64,000 nt of DNA. It comes from Planctomycetales bacterium (GTDB taxonomy: Bacteria; Planctomycetota; Planctomycetia; Planctomycetales; Planctomycetaceae). The notes beneath the pieces are model-generated. The model had not been told where the DNA came from and did not search any database. It saw only the letters and a list, made by a program, of their open reading frames with translations. The DNA is taken from contig JANQPT010000031.1 of assembly GCA_028285345.1 (NCBI GenBank), positions 52,091 through 116,090 of the forward strand. The letters run 5' to 3'. The position numbers and the translations under genes were made by a program. Positions 54,816 through 63,990 of the stretch are shown piece after piece (the stretch's first letter is position 1; each line of letters opens with the position of its first letter).

Positions 54816-55202
54816 ATGCCTCGTATTCAGGGTGTCGACATTCCGAACGACAAGCCGGTCTACGTATCGTTGACCTACTTGTACGGGATCGGCCGCGCGA
54901 CGGCGATTCAGATCTGTTACCAATTGGATCTGGATCCGCAGTCGAAAGCCAAGGATCTCACCGAAGACGACATCACACGAATCGCGAAGTTGTTGGATCA
55001 GGAGTACGTGATCGAGGGGCAGTTGCGACGCAAGGTGCAGCAGGATATCGCCCGCTTGCGGGATATCGGTTGCTATCGCGGCTTGCGGCACCGGCGGGGC
55101 CTTCCCGCACGCGGGCAACGCACAAAGACGAATGCCCGTACGAGAAAGGGAGTTCGCAAAACGGTCGCCGGCAAGAAGGGCGTCAAGGACATGCGGCACT
55201 AA
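54816..55202 (+). CDS. rpsM: Ribosomal protein uS13
   Basis: A 128-residue 30S head protein that contacts the P-site tRNA and L5 (MPRIQGVDIPNDKPVYVSLT, YGIGRATAIQIC, LRHRRGLPARGQRTKTNART). Typical size. Confidence 0.96.
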   Translation: MPRIQGVDIPNDKPVYVSLTYLYGIGRATAIQICYQLDLDPQSKAKDLTEDDITRIAKLLDQEYVIEGQLRRKVQQDIARLRDIGCYRGLRHRRGLPARGQRTKTNARTRKGVRKTVAGKKGVKDMRH

Positions 55203-55297
55203 GTTGTGAGGTGTGCCGGGCGACGTTCTGTTTTACGGCCGGTGTGCGGTAATCAGGTTGAGCAATCAGCTGCAGTTAAGAGACGGGAGAGTTTGAA

Positions 55298-55678
55298 TTG
55301 GCAAAGTCAAAGCGACGCAAAGTCCGCCGGAACGTCACGCGGGCGATTGCGCATATCAAGGCGACCTTTAACAATACCACCGTCACCGTGACGGACGTCA
55401 ACGGCGACGTGCTCTGTTGGGCGACCGCGGGCACGAGCGGGTTTAAGGGGAGCCGCAAGAGCACCCCGTTCGCGGCCCAGCGCGCCGCGGAGACGTGTGC
55501 GGAGCGGGCTGCAAAATTTGGTGTGAAAGAAATCGAAGTGCGGGTGAAGGGTCCCGGTTCGGGCCGGGAGAGCGCGATCACGGGCCTGCAGTCATCCGGC
55601 CTGACAATCAAAGCGATCGAAGATGTCACGCCGCTGCCTCACAACGGCTGCCGCCCGCCGAAACGGCGTCGCGTTTGA
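55298..55678 (+). CDS. rpsK: Ribosomal protein uS11
   Basis: A 126-residue platform protein ([56 protein letters not shown]). The start is TTG 55298 ([11 protein letters not shown]) with GGGAGAG upstream; no in-frame ATG would keep the conserved N-terminus. rpsD, commonly next, is absent. Confidence 0.95.
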   Translation: MAKSKRRKVRRNVTRAIAHIKATFNNTTVTVTDVNGDVLCWATAGTSGFKGSRKSTPFAAQRAAETCAERAAKFGVKEIEVRVKGPGSGRESAITGLQSSGLTIKAIEDVTPLPHNGCRPPKRRRV

Positions 55679-55856
55679 TGACGCGACTGAGTGAGTGCAA
55701 ATCGACGGCGTAAAGTTGTTCTTTTAGAAGTTCGTCCGCCTTTGACCACGCAGGCGGACATGGGCATTGTAGGAAGCGGCCCTTCATTTCCGGTGGGCCC
55801 CAAAGACCGGCTGCGGTCGGCACCGACAATTTTTTGTCCCTGTTGGAGAAAACCAG

Positions 55857-56885
55857 ATGCGAATTCGTTGGCGAGGTTTGGAACTTCCCAGTAAGGTCAG
55901 TCCAGATCTGGATGTCGCGAGTCCAACTTACGGGCGGTTTACCGCCGAGCCGTTTGAACGCGGCTTCGGTGTGACGATCGGGAATAGCCTCAGGCGCATT
56001 TTGCTCTCCAGCCTGGAGGGTGCTGCGCTGACCAAGGTCAAGATTCAGGGCGTCCAGCACGAGTTCACCACGATTCCCGGTGTCGTCGAAGATGTGACCG
56101 ACGTCGTGCTGAACCTGAAGTCTCTGGTCATCAAGAACTACACCGGCGAGACCAAGACACTACGAATCGAACGCCACGAGCGGGGCGTTGTGACGGGCGG
56201 CGATATTATTACCGACGACAACGTCGAGGTGATTAACAAGGACTTGGTGATCGCCACGATGACCGACGACGTTCCGCTGGTGATGGAACTGACGGCGCAG
56301 ACCGGCCGCGGTTATGTCCCGGCCAGCGAACAGTACGAAATGGAGACGGAAGTCGGCGTCATTCCGCTCGATGCGCTTTATTCGCCCGTAGTACGCGTGC
56401 GATACAAGATCGAAGATACGCGGGTCGGCCAGAAAACGAACTATGATAAGTTGATCTTGGAGATCTGGACCGACGGGACCGTCACGCCGGAAATGGCGCT
56501 GGTCGAAGCGGCCAAGATTCTCCGCAAGCACCTCAATCCGTTCGTCACCTACCGCGAGCCGGGTCCCGAGTTGCCGCCGGACGCGAACTTGAAGCAAATG
56601 ATGGAAGCGACCGGTTACGCGCCCGTTGACACGGAGTTGGAAGAGAAGCTGAATCAGTCGCTGGCGGAATTGAATCTGTCGGTGCGGGCGACCAACTGCC
56701 TGGAATCGGAGGGGATCAACACAGTCCGCGATTTGGTCTCTCGGACCGAAGATCAGTTGCTGCAGGTCCGCAATTTCGGCGAAACGACACTCACCGAAGT
56801 CCGGGAGCGTCTGGACGCGATCAATTTGCGATTGGGCATGCGGGTTCCCCTGGGCTCCGGTTCGGCGCCTGGAGGCATGGCTTAA
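55857..56885 (+). CDS. rpoA: RNA polymerase alpha subunit
   Basis: A 342-residue subunit with an N-terminal assembly domain ([37 protein letters not shown]) and a C-terminal domain ([35 protein letters not shown]) that contacts UP elements and activators. GGAGA precedes ATG 55857. Confidence 0.97.
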   Translation: MRIRWRGLELPSKVSPDLDVASPTYGRFTAEPFERGFGVTIGNSLRRILLSSLEGAALTKVKIQGVQHEFTTIPGVVEDVTDVVLNLKSLVIKNYTGETKTLRIERHERGVVTGGDIITDDNVEVINKDLVIATMTDDVPLVMELTAQTGRGYVPASEQYEMETEVGVIPLDALYSPVVRVRYKIEDTRVGQKTNYDKLILEIWTDGTVTPEMALVEAAKILRKHLNPFVTYREPGPELPPDANLKQMMEATGYAPVDTELEEKLNQSLAELNLSVRATNCLESEGINTVRDLVSRTEDQLLQVRNFGETTLTEVRERLDAINLRLGMRVPLGSGSAPGGMA

Positions 56886-56992
56886 TGGCCTGCATCTTCA
56901 CTTGAGTTTGCGACACGAGAGTTTGGCAGCGCGGCAGCCCGATGCGACCGCCTGGCACTTACGATCATTGACGGAAAGTTTAAGACAGTCCC

Positions 56993-57727
56993 ATGCGTCA
57001 CCGAATGAAAGGCCGGAAGCTCGGCCGCAACGCCTCTCACCGCCGCGCGATGTTTCGCAACATGGCCAGCAGTTTGATCTGTTCGGTCGCCGTGGATGAG
57101 GACGATTCCCAGGCCCCCAAGGTTCCGGGGCGGATTGTCACGACGTTGGCCAAAGCGAAGGAGCTGCGGCCGTTCGTGGAGCGGTTGGTCACCATGGCCC
57201 GCAAGTCGCTGGAGCACACCGAACGGGCCAGTGAGTTTGCGACGACCGCCAACCGACATACCGACGAATACGAGAGTTGGCGAAAATCAGAAACCTGGAA
57301 CCAGTGGAACCAGGCAATCGCCCCGGCTGTTGCGTACCGCCGCCGCGCCTTTGCGCTGCTGCGTAATCAGGAAGCGGTGGACATTTTGTTTTCAGAGTTG
57401 GCAGAGCGATTTCAGGATCGTCCCGGCGGTTACACGCGCGTTGTGCGGCTGGCAGACGTCCGACTGGGTGACGCCGGCGAGCAAGCCCTGATCGAGTTCG
57501 TCGGAGAGCGTGATCGGGTCACGACCAAACGGGCGGCACCAGCGGTCGTCGATGACGACGAAGCAGCAGAGGACCAGGAACAAGAATCCGCTGAAGACGA
57601 CGCTCCTGATGACGAGTCGGCAACTGCCGAAGCTGACGCTGAAACCGACGCCGAAGCAGGTGATGCGACGGATGACGAACAAGCGGCCGACGAACAAGCC
57701 GAAGATGAAAAGAAGGCTCAGGAGTAG
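56993..57727 (+). CDS. rplQ: Ribosomal protein bL17 with an internal insertion and an acidic C-terminal tail
   Basis: A 244-residue protein, about twice the usual 115-130. The L17 core is clear: [60 protein letters not shown] and [16 protein letters not shown]. Relative to E. coli L17 there is about a 10-residue insertion near 34-47 and a helical insertion of roughly 40 residues at about 71-113, rich in Trp, Glu and Arg. Residues 180-244 form a low-complexity Asp/Glu/Ala tail. The role of the additions is unknown; L17 sits near the tunnel exit, so a surface function is plausible. Confidence 0.92.
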   Translation: MRHRMKGRKLGRNASHRRAMFRNMASSLICSVAVDEDDSQAPKVPGRIVTTLAKAKELRPFVERLVTMARKSLEHTERASEFATTANRHTDEYESWRKSETWNQWNQAIAPAVAYRRRAFALLRNQEAVDILFSELAERFQDRPGGYTRVVRLADVRLGDAGEQALIEFVGERDRVTTKRAAPAVVDDDEAAEDQEQESAEDDAPDDESATAEADAETDAEAGDATDDEQAADEQAEDEKKAQE

Positions 57728-57788
57728 CTTTTCGCGATGGCTCGCGCTGTGCGAGCGCCCTCTGGTTGGGAAAGGAATCTCAACGAAC

Positions 57789-58379
57789 ATGGCGAGTCAG
57801 GGGTTCGACTTCAGCAGCGCCATGGACCGGCTTTGCCGCGACATCACCACCCGTGTTGGTGAGTTCGCCCATGTGCGGATGGATCAGGTCGCGGTCACTT
57901 TCGCTCAGGCCCGCCGTCACGTTTCCTATGGTTTGCAGGCTAAGCTGACGCCGATGCGCTTCGAAGCCGGCTCCCTGACCACGACGCGCTACGGGCGGCA
58001 ATGGACGGTGCAGCGGCTTTTCGACCGCAGCGGCGAGAATGAAATCTTGTACATTCTCACGTTTTATCTGCCGCGGTTTTTGAATCACGATTTCCGTGAA
58101 AAGATGATCACCGTCGTTCACGAACTACACCACATCAGTCCGCATTTCGACGGCGATATCCGCCGCCATCCTGGCCGCTACCACGTCCACTCGCACAGCC
58201 AAAAGGAATACGACGCCCTGTGCGAGTCGTTTGTCGACGAGTATTTGCGGCAAGGTCCCCCCAAAGAGTGCTACCGGTTTCTCAAGTCGGACTTCCGCAC
58301 GCTTGTCAAACAGCATGGCGGAGTGAAAGGGATGCGCCTGCCGGTGCCGAAGCTGATTCCGCTGGAGGAATCGGCCTGA
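57789..58379 (+). CDS. Putative zinc metallopeptidase
   Basis: A 196-residue protein with a zincin-type HELHH at residues 111-115 in MITVVHELHHISPHFDGDIR, followed by a His-rich segment (YHVHSHSQKEYDALCESF) that could provide further ligands. The N-terminal part has a beta-rich pattern before the active-site helix. No signal peptide, so probably cytosolic. It follows rplQ by 61 bp and may be read from the same transcript. Substrate and family assignment are open; it resembles small phage or accessory metallopeptidase domains only at motif level. ATG 57789 was chosen; an upstream extension covers the rplQ tail in another frame. Confidence 0.65.
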   Translation: MASQGFDFSSAMDRLCRDITTRVGEFAHVRMDQVAVTFAQARRHVSYGLQAKLTPMRFEAGSLTTTRYGRQWTVQRLFDRSGENEILYILTFYLPRFLNHDFREKMITVVHELHHISPHFDGDIRRHPGRYHVHSHSQKEYDALCESFVDEYLRQGPPKECYRFLKSDFRTLVKQHGGVKGMRLPVPKLIPLEESA

Positions 58380-58434
58380 GCAGGGCGGTGATCCGGCGTT
58401 TGCTGTCGGCTGGACCCGTCGATACATTACGGAC

Positions 58435-59286
58435 ATGTCCATCCCATGGAATTTAGACGTTCCTCGATTCGGAGACTCTGCGCGGGTTGCCGAATGGCTT
58501 GAGAAGCAACTAGCTCGATGCGATGACGACGTCTTCGCTCGAAGGTTCGCTGCGTCGTGTCCCATCTCCGAATTGAGCTGCAGTGCATACCAGCACCGAA
58601 AACTAAGCGTCGACGGAGAAACTCTTCTTGCTGGTATTCGTTTCAAAGGCGGAGATGTCGCTCAACCGTTCGTTGACTTGTTGGCGTGGACCGGCGCGCC
58701 GTGTCCACGCTGGATTGTTGCCATCGAAGAAGCCTTCGCGTCCTTTGCTCCTCGGGCCATTCGATTCCGCTGGTCGAGAAATACACCCCCGCCATGGCCG
58801 GGAGAGGTCGATCAGCAACTGTTCGCAGGTCCCGCCGCCGGAGCACCACACGCGAGCGTGGCGCCGGCTTGTGACCTGTCGTGGTTTGAAGAATTCCGCC
58901 AGGCAATTGAACTTTGGCAGCAGTCGAGTCCCCTTGGACAAGAAGTGTCGCCATGCGACGCAGACGAATTGAATGCGTACCTCGACGACGGCCACATTGT
59001 AGTGGCGACCGATGGCGGCAAGTTCCTGGGCCTCGCCGCCTGCCAGTGGCAGACAGAGCGGGCCTTTGACGGTTGGTCGATCATGGAAGAGTTCGTTGTG
59101 CTTGAAGCCCAAGGACGCGGCCTGGGCACAGCACTTCAGCTTGGTCTAATGCACGTGCTGCCTCCGGGCGATCTGGTTTGGGGAACGATCCATGGCAGTA
59201 ACGCCGCGTCACTAGCGACCGCCGCTCGATGCGGGCGCGAGCCCGTTGAGACATGGTGGTTTGTGCCGCTTGGCGGGCCGAATTAG
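58435..59286 (+). CDS. GNAT-like acetyltransferase domain protein
   Basis: A 283-residue protein whose C-terminal third (about residues 180-275) fits the GNAT fold: VVATDGGKFLGLAACQW, then IMEEFVVLEAQGRGLGTALQ with the acetyl-CoA loop QGRGLG, then GSNAASLATAARCGRE. The N-terminal part (about 1-150) is unassigned. It has no substrate clue from context and is convergent with the ankyrin gene. Confidence 0.65.
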   Translation: MSIPWNLDVPRFGDSARVAEWLEKQLARCDDDVFARRFAASCPISELSCSAYQHRKLSVDGETLLAGIRFKGGDVAQPFVDLLAWTGAPCPRWIVAIEEAFASFAPRAIRFRWSRNTPPPWPGEVDQQLFAGPAAGAPHASVAPACDLSWFEEFRQAIELWQQSSPLGQEVSPCDADELNAYLDDGHIVVATDGGKFLGLAACQWQTERAFDGWSIMEEFVVLEAQGRGLGTALQLGLMHVLPPGDLVWGTIHGSNAASLATAARCGREPVETWWFVPLGGPN

Positions 59287-59406
59287 CAGGCCGCGGAAGG
59301 CACCAATCACCAACGGAGAAAGAACAAGCCAACCCCGCGATTGGTACAGTGTTCCGCCGAACGTCCGTTTGAGGAATCAGCCAATGTGGGCGGAAGCCCT
59401 TCGAAT

Positions 59407-61350
59407 TCACACGGCGCCGTGCATCTTCAGCAATTCGGCGATTTCGTTGTGCCCTCCTTTTCGCGCCCAAGCGATCGGTGTGGCCCAGGCGTCCGCATCG
59501 GATTCGACCGCGTCGGCGCCTTGCTCGAGGTAGAACTGTACAAGTTGGCGGCGGCCCCAACGGCAGGCCCAGCCCAGCGGCGTTGAGCGGAGCAGTTCAT
59601 CGCGCCGGTCGAGCTTTGCTCCCGCATCGAGCAACATCTGGGCAAAACTCAGGTCACGCTCTTCAGTGGCCAAATGGTGCAGCGGAGTTTGACCCGCTTC
59701 GGAACATACGTTCGGATCGACTCCGTGGTCGAGAATCAGCTTGAAACTCGCCGGTAAAGTTGCCCGCATCAGTGCGTAATGCCACCACGCATCATCCAGT
59801 ACTCGGCAAGCGTGCGCCAAGCAGAGCCGGACAATCTCGGCATCGGTTCCTGCGGCCGCTGTGAGCATTTGCTCCGCCAGTTTCTCGCGCGACGGGTCGT
59901 CGATATCCAAACTTCGCGCCGGCATTTTTCCATCCAACACATCTGCCGCAGCTCGCCGGTCTCCGCGGCCGCCAATGTGTTCGACGGCGACCTGCGCGCC
60001 GCGCTGCAACAGCAATTGACGCATCCGTTCGTCGTTTGTCAGGTCGGTGATGCTTAGCGCGTCACCGCAGGCGTGGACTACGGCGTTCACGTCCGCCCCG
60101 CGATCCAGCAGCAAGTTCGCGAGATCATGCCGACCGCACAACGCAGCAAACCAGAGCGGCATGCCCCAACTCTCTTCGCCGTTTTCCGTAGGGGAGGCCG
60201 GTTCGTCGGGATCGAATCCCCAATCCAACAACAGTTCGACGATCTGCCTGCGGTTGACGCGTACCGCGATCGACAGCAACCCGCCCCGTCGAAAGTGGAT
60301 CTGGTTGATGAGTCGTCCCTCGCGGTGCATTCGCGAGACCAATTCCACGGGGCCAAACGCGACGGCGGCGCGCGGCGTCCACTCGGCTCCGCGATCCAGG
60401 AGTAATGTCATGGTTTGTTCGAATCGGTCGCGGCCAAGATTCGCGTTTTCCAGAAACGGCAAAACGCGACCGCCGACCGACCAGCCGGCGACGATTGCCG
60501 CGTAATCGAGCGGCGTTGTACCACCGCCTCGCCCGGCTCTTGAGGGGCGAGTGGGAACGTAATACGGGGAGCGGGGATCGACCGGCGTCCCATGATCGAG
60601 CAGCCAGGCGGCTGTTTCCGGATCGTGCTTCCACGCCGCCATGTGCAGCGGAGTTACCCCATAGCTATTGCACGCCCCCGCGAGCGCGAGGTCGCCTTCC
60701 AGGAGACTGATCGCCTCTGATCCGCGGTCTTCTAGGATCGCCGTGAGAATCTGATCCGTTCTGGAATCGACGGTTGCTTGCGGTGGGTTGGCGGCCAGAA
60801 GCCGGCGCTGTTCCGCCCGCTCGATGATCTCCACGATGTCGTCGTACCCTCTCTCGGCGGCGATGGTCGTCGCCGACGTCGCGTCGCGATACGGCCAAAA
60901 ACCTTTCCGTGCGTCGGAACCGAGTTGCATCAGCAAGGCGGTCATTTTTCGATCACGATTGAGCACGGCGAAGTGCAGCGCAATCCTTTCACCCCAAATG
61001 CCGCCACATTCAATTCCGACGAAATCAGGACGCTGTTCGGCCAGGTCGCGAACGCGATCGAGATCGCCGGACTCGACAGCGTCACGAAACGCATCGATCG
61101 TCAGACCTTCGACGTGCTGCTTAAGCTTGGTCCAACTGGCGAACCCGTGTGCCCGCGCCAAGACGCGCTGGGCGTCGGCCAACTTGAAGTCTGCGGGATC
61201 GGGCCGTTTCTCGAATTGCGCGACCTCGGCGGCTGCGGCCTGGTCCCCGGCTCTGTAGGATTTGAGCAGTTCCTTGGCCAGTTTTCGAAGCTGAACGAGG
61301 CTCGGGCCTGCGGGCAGCGACCGCGTCGACGGTGACTGTTGGCGTGGCAT
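59407..61350 (-). CDS. Ankyrin-repeat protein
   Basis: A 647-residue protein dominated by ankyrin-type repeats. Recognisable helices and turns include GVTPLHMAAWKHDPETAAWL, GGTTPLDYAAIVAGWS, PLWFAALCGRHDLANLLLDR, GQTPLHHLATEERDLSFAQM and STPLGWACRWGRRQLVQFYL. The first 90 residues are helical, Lys/Arg-rich and resemble an N-terminal helical bundle. No signal peptide. Such proteins mediate protein binding; the partner is unknown. It converges with the GNAT-like gene. Confidence 0.85.
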   Translation of the reverse strand: MPRQQSPSTRSLPAGPSLVQLRKLAKELLKSYRAGDQAAAAEVAQFEKRPDPADFKLADAQRVLARAHGFASWTKLKQHVEGLTIDAFRDAVESGDLDRVRDLAEQRPDFVGIECGGIWGERIALHFAVLNRDRKMTALLMQLGSDARKGFWPYRDATSATTIAAERGYDDIVEIIERAEQRRLLAANPPQATVDSRTDQILTAILEDRGSEAISLLEGDLALAGACNSYGVTPLHMAAWKHDPETAAWLLDHGTPVDPRSPYYVPTRPSRAGRGGGTTPLDYAAIVAGWSVGGRVLPFLENANLGRDRFEQTMTLLLDRGAEWTPRAAVAFGPVELVSRMHREGRLINQIHFRRGGLLSIAVRVNRRQIVELLLDWGFDPDEPASPTENGEESWGMPLWFAALCGRHDLANLLLDRGADVNAVVHACGDALSITDLTNDERMRQLLLQRGAQVAVEHIGGRGDRRAAADVLDGKMPARSLDIDDPSREKLAEQMLTAAAGTDAEIVRLCLAHACRVLDDAWWHYALMRATLPASFKLILDHGVDPNVCSEAGQTPLHHLATEERDLSFAQMLLDAGAKLDRRDELLRSTPLGWACRWGRRQLVQFYLEQGADAVESDADAWATPIAWARKGGHNEIAELLKMHGAV

Positions 61351-61543
61351 GACGCCCTCCTTTCCGCGGCAGATTGCCGCCAGGCTCGGTGTCCGCGTCG
61401 CGAACCGAAAGAAGGTGCGCAGTCAGTCGTCAACTTAAAACCGGTCAGGTGGACTCAGCCCTTTCCGCGGACACAGCAGCGCCCTGCACGCTGAGGTCTA
61501 GTGTACCACAGCTTGGGCTGGTTTGAACGGCAGACATCGTTTT

Positions 61544-62392
61544 TCAAAAGGGACCGCCCACTGCATCTGCATGAATGTTACGGTCCCTGCCGACCAGTTT
61601 ACTCGCCACAAACTTGAAAACCTTTTCATGAGCCGTTCCGCATGCCGCTCCTGGACCCGCTTCCAGAAAGTACCAGTCGCCCCGTACATCTCTGACGAAA
61701 TCAGCGGCGATCAGACGTGAGCGAAACGGCTTGGCGACCCGCGCCGCGAGGGATCGCAGTTCCTTGAGATCGTCGTGTGACGGCGGAAACCCTGCGGGAT
61801 CCGAAATGGCATGCAGGTAATGAAAACTCCACGCGACGGGAGTTCCATCGACGATCCAGGTGCGAACCTCCTGTGGAGCGTCACCGAACATCCATCTCCC
61901 TGCCACTGCGATGTCCAGCCACTCGCGAACGATGATTGGTGCATCCCAGCCAAACGTTCGTCGTAATAGCTCTGCCTCGTCGGCAAGTTCTTTGAGCGTG
62001 TCGACCTTGGCTTGTCCGCCTCCACGTTTCCATGACGACTTTCGCGTCCGAACAAATAGTGGAAACTTCAGATCACCCAGCCACTCATTGTCCATTTCAA
62101 TCAACCAGGTTCTCGGAGTCGGAACCTCGATGTTGTGGTCTTGAAGAGCCTTCAGGACTTCATCGAGATTGACCAGTGCTTGACGTTCGTCGGGTTGGTC
62201 ATGAATTGCGGGGTGGGCGCCAACCTGCCGCAGCAGTTTCTCAGTACCCTGTTCATAGCCGAACAAAAATCCAGCTGCTTCTTCGTCAACCGCGGCCAGT
62301 TCCAGGGCCCCGAGTTCCTGTAGCCACCGGAACCTTGGATCTCTGAGTTTGGCGGCTGAAGCAAGGTCCGCGCCGTCGTAAAACAGATTCAT
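61544..62392 (-). CDS. ATP-grasp domain protein
   Basis: A 282-residue protein with an ATP-grasp layout: a lysine-bearing strand FPLFVRTRKSSWKRGGG at about 108-124, the central PIIVREWLDIA strand, and C-terminal AADFVRDVRGDWYFLEAGPG with the Asp and Glu that would bind Mg-ATP. The ligated substrate is unknown. It starts 3 bases after the MFS transporter stop, so the two are one operon and may act on or export a related compound (inference). Confidence 0.7.
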   Translation of the reverse strand: MNLFYDGADLASAAKLRDPRFRWLQELGALELAAVDEEAAGFLFGYEQGTEKLLRQVGAHPAIHDQPDERQALVNLDEVLKALQDHNIEVPTPRTWLIEMDNEWLGDLKFPLFVRTRKSSWKRGGGQAKVDTLKELADEAELLRRTFGWDAPIIVREWLDIAVAGRWMFGDAPQEVRTWIVDGTPVAWSFHYLHAISDPAGFPPSHDDLKELRSLAARVAKPFRSRLIAADFVRDVRGDWYFLEAGPGAACGTAHEKVFKFVASKLVGRDRNIHADAVGGPF

Positions 62393-62395
62393 CGT

Positions 62396-63658
62396 TCACG
62401 CCAACGACTTAAACCGCGTTTCATGCACGAAGAAGATCGAAGTGACCAAGGAGACGGCGCCGGCGGCGCTGACCCACCAAGCGGGTGATATCGGATCGCC
62501 AGTCGTTGAGATCAGCAGCGCCGCGGTCAGTGGGGTCGTGCCTCCGAAAAAACCGACGGAGGCATTGTAGGCGAACGCGAGCCCCGTGCAGCGAATCGCG
62601 GAGGGCATCAGCTCGACATTGGCGGCCACTACGCCGCCGGTCATGATGCCGATTGACGCGACAAATCCCAATTCGCCGCAAAAAATGGTGGCCTGATTTG
62701 TGGAGTGCATCAGATGAAAGAATCCGATCGACCCGAAAGTGAGTAGGCTGTTCCCGATGATCATTAGCGGTTTGCGGCCGAAGCGGTCGGAAAGCCAAGC
62801 CGAGATCGGCAATAGCACCAGCAGCAGCACCATGCTGGCGGTATTGAGATCCAGGGCGACGCTCTCGGGCAGCTTGTCGATTTCCTTGATGTACGTCACC
62901 GCGTACACAAACGCTGTGTAAAAGCCAACGCCCAGACTGACGTTGATCGCGGCGACTTTGAGCACTTCAACGCGGTGTTTGCCGAACGTGTCGCGAACCG
63001 GGTTCTTGCTGGAACTGGAAATCGGCTGGGCATGAATCCCGTGTCGCAGCAGATAGCCGGTTCCCGCGACGACGGCGCCGGCAATAAACGGCAACCGCCA
63101 GCCCCAACTCACCAATTGGTCTTCGCTCAGAATATTGGAAATCAACGCGCCCAGGGCTGATCCGAGCAATATTCCCGCCGTCGCGCCCCACGCCCCCCAA
63201 ACGGCTGTCTGAGCGCGGCGGTCGGGGTGTGCATGCTCGGCCAGGAACACCAAGGAACTTGTGTATTCACCGCCGACGGAGAGCCCCTGCACGATACGCA
63301 ACAACACGATCATCACCGGCGCCAGAATTCCGACGGTTTGGTAAGTCGGCAGCAGTCCGATCAGCACGGTGGGGATCGCCATCGCCAGTACGGAGATCGT
63401 CAACGCCCGCTGCCGCCCGACCAGATCGCCGATGCGGCCAAACAGCAGCCCACCCAGCGGCCGCACGAGAAACCCGGCGGCGAAAGCGCCAAAGGCGGAG
63501 ATCACTGAGACTGAGGGATCGTCAGCGGGAAAAAACTGCCGGCCGATCACCGTTGCGAAGTAGCCGTAGACGGCAAAGTCATACCACTCCATTACGTTGC
63601 CGATGAGGCCGGCGAGAATCACGCGGCGCTGTGAGACTGCGGGCAAGGGATCGGTCAT
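62396..63658 (-). CDS. MFS transporter, metabolite:H+ symporter type
   Basis: A 420-residue membrane transporter with about 12 spans. N-terminal GNVMEWYDFAVYGYFATVIG, GRIGDLVGRQRAL between TM2 and TM3, LRIVQGLSVGGEYTSSLVFL, and SDRFGRKPLMIIG in the second half are typical of the MHS (ProP/KgtP-like) branch, which moves small organic acids or osmolytes with protons. The substrate cannot be told. ATG 63658 was preferred to a TTG 11 codons upstream. Confidence 0.88.
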   Translation of the reverse strand: MTDPLPAVSQRRVILAGLIGNVMEWYDFAVYGYFATVIGRQFFPADDPSVSVISAFGAFAAGFLVRPLGGLLFGRIGDLVGRQRALTISVLAMAIPTVLIGLLPTYQTVGILAPVMIVLLRIVQGLSVGGEYTSSLVFLAEHAHPDRRAQTAVWGAWGATAGILLGSALGALISNILSEDQLVSWGWRLPFIAGAVVAGTGYLLRHGIHAQPISSSSKNPVRDTFGKHRVEVLKVAAINVSLGVGFYTAFVYAVTYIKEIDKLPESVALDLNTASMVLLLVLLPISAWLSDRFGRKPLMIIGNSLLTFGSIGFFHLMHSTNQATIFCGELGFVASIGIMTGGVVAANVELMPSAIRCTGLAFAYNASVGFFGGTTPLTAALLISTTGDPISPAWWVSAAGAVSLVTSIFFVHETRFKSLA

Positions 63659-63779
63659 GTTGGCCGGCGCAAAGGTGCAAGGAATGAACAAGCGGCGCCG
63701 GCGACAAGCGATTGGCGTCCTAATGCGTGGGTAGTGTAGTGGACGGTTATTTTGAGAGCAAGAACCGCCCTCGCATCAG

Positions 63780-63800
63780 CCCCCGGCTCTGCCGGGGGTT
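63780..63800 (+). terminator. GC-rich hairpin terminator candidate
   Basis: CCCCCGGC-TCT-GCCGGGGG forms a perfect 8 bp stem with a 3-base loop, followed by TTTG. It lies 20 bp from the second hairpin. The T-run is short, so it may only assist termination. Confidence 0.4.
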
Positions 63801-63820
63801 TGATGATTGCTGGGCACAAC

Positions 63821-63853
63821 AAAAAACCCCCCGGCGATCAGAGGATGGCCGGG
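63821..63853 (-). terminator. Rho-independent terminator downstream of the 16S rRNA gene
   Basis: On the minus strand CCCGGC (63853-63848) pairs with GCCGGG (63835-63830) around a 12-base loop, followed by GGG and six T residues (63826-63821). It lies about 140 bases after the 16S 3' end and would terminate the rRNA transcript before the MFS gene. Confidence 0.6.
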
Positions 63854-63990
63854 AGGCCGTTATGTGCATGGTTGGAGAGCCGGTCAGTGCCGGTGTTGTC
63901 TTGTTTGGTGGCGGTGCTTTGTTGGGGTTAAGTTTTGACTCGCTGGTCCCGTCCTGGCAGACGGGTGGGCGAGTTGGATAATCATTCCTT

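Larger units (their letters stand above)
63659..63990. other. Region between the MFS gene and the 16S rRNA 3' end
   Basis: Two hairpins (63780-63800 and 63821-63853) lie here, listed separately. An 84-residue plus-strand frame (63727-63981) crosses both hairpins and has no domain. No tRNA and no 23S start are present. Confidence 0.6.

Noticed and set aside
63727..63981. 84-codon plus-strand frame near the right edge
   Set aside because: It runs through two hairpins and towards the 16S 3' end; no domain or ribosome-binding site.
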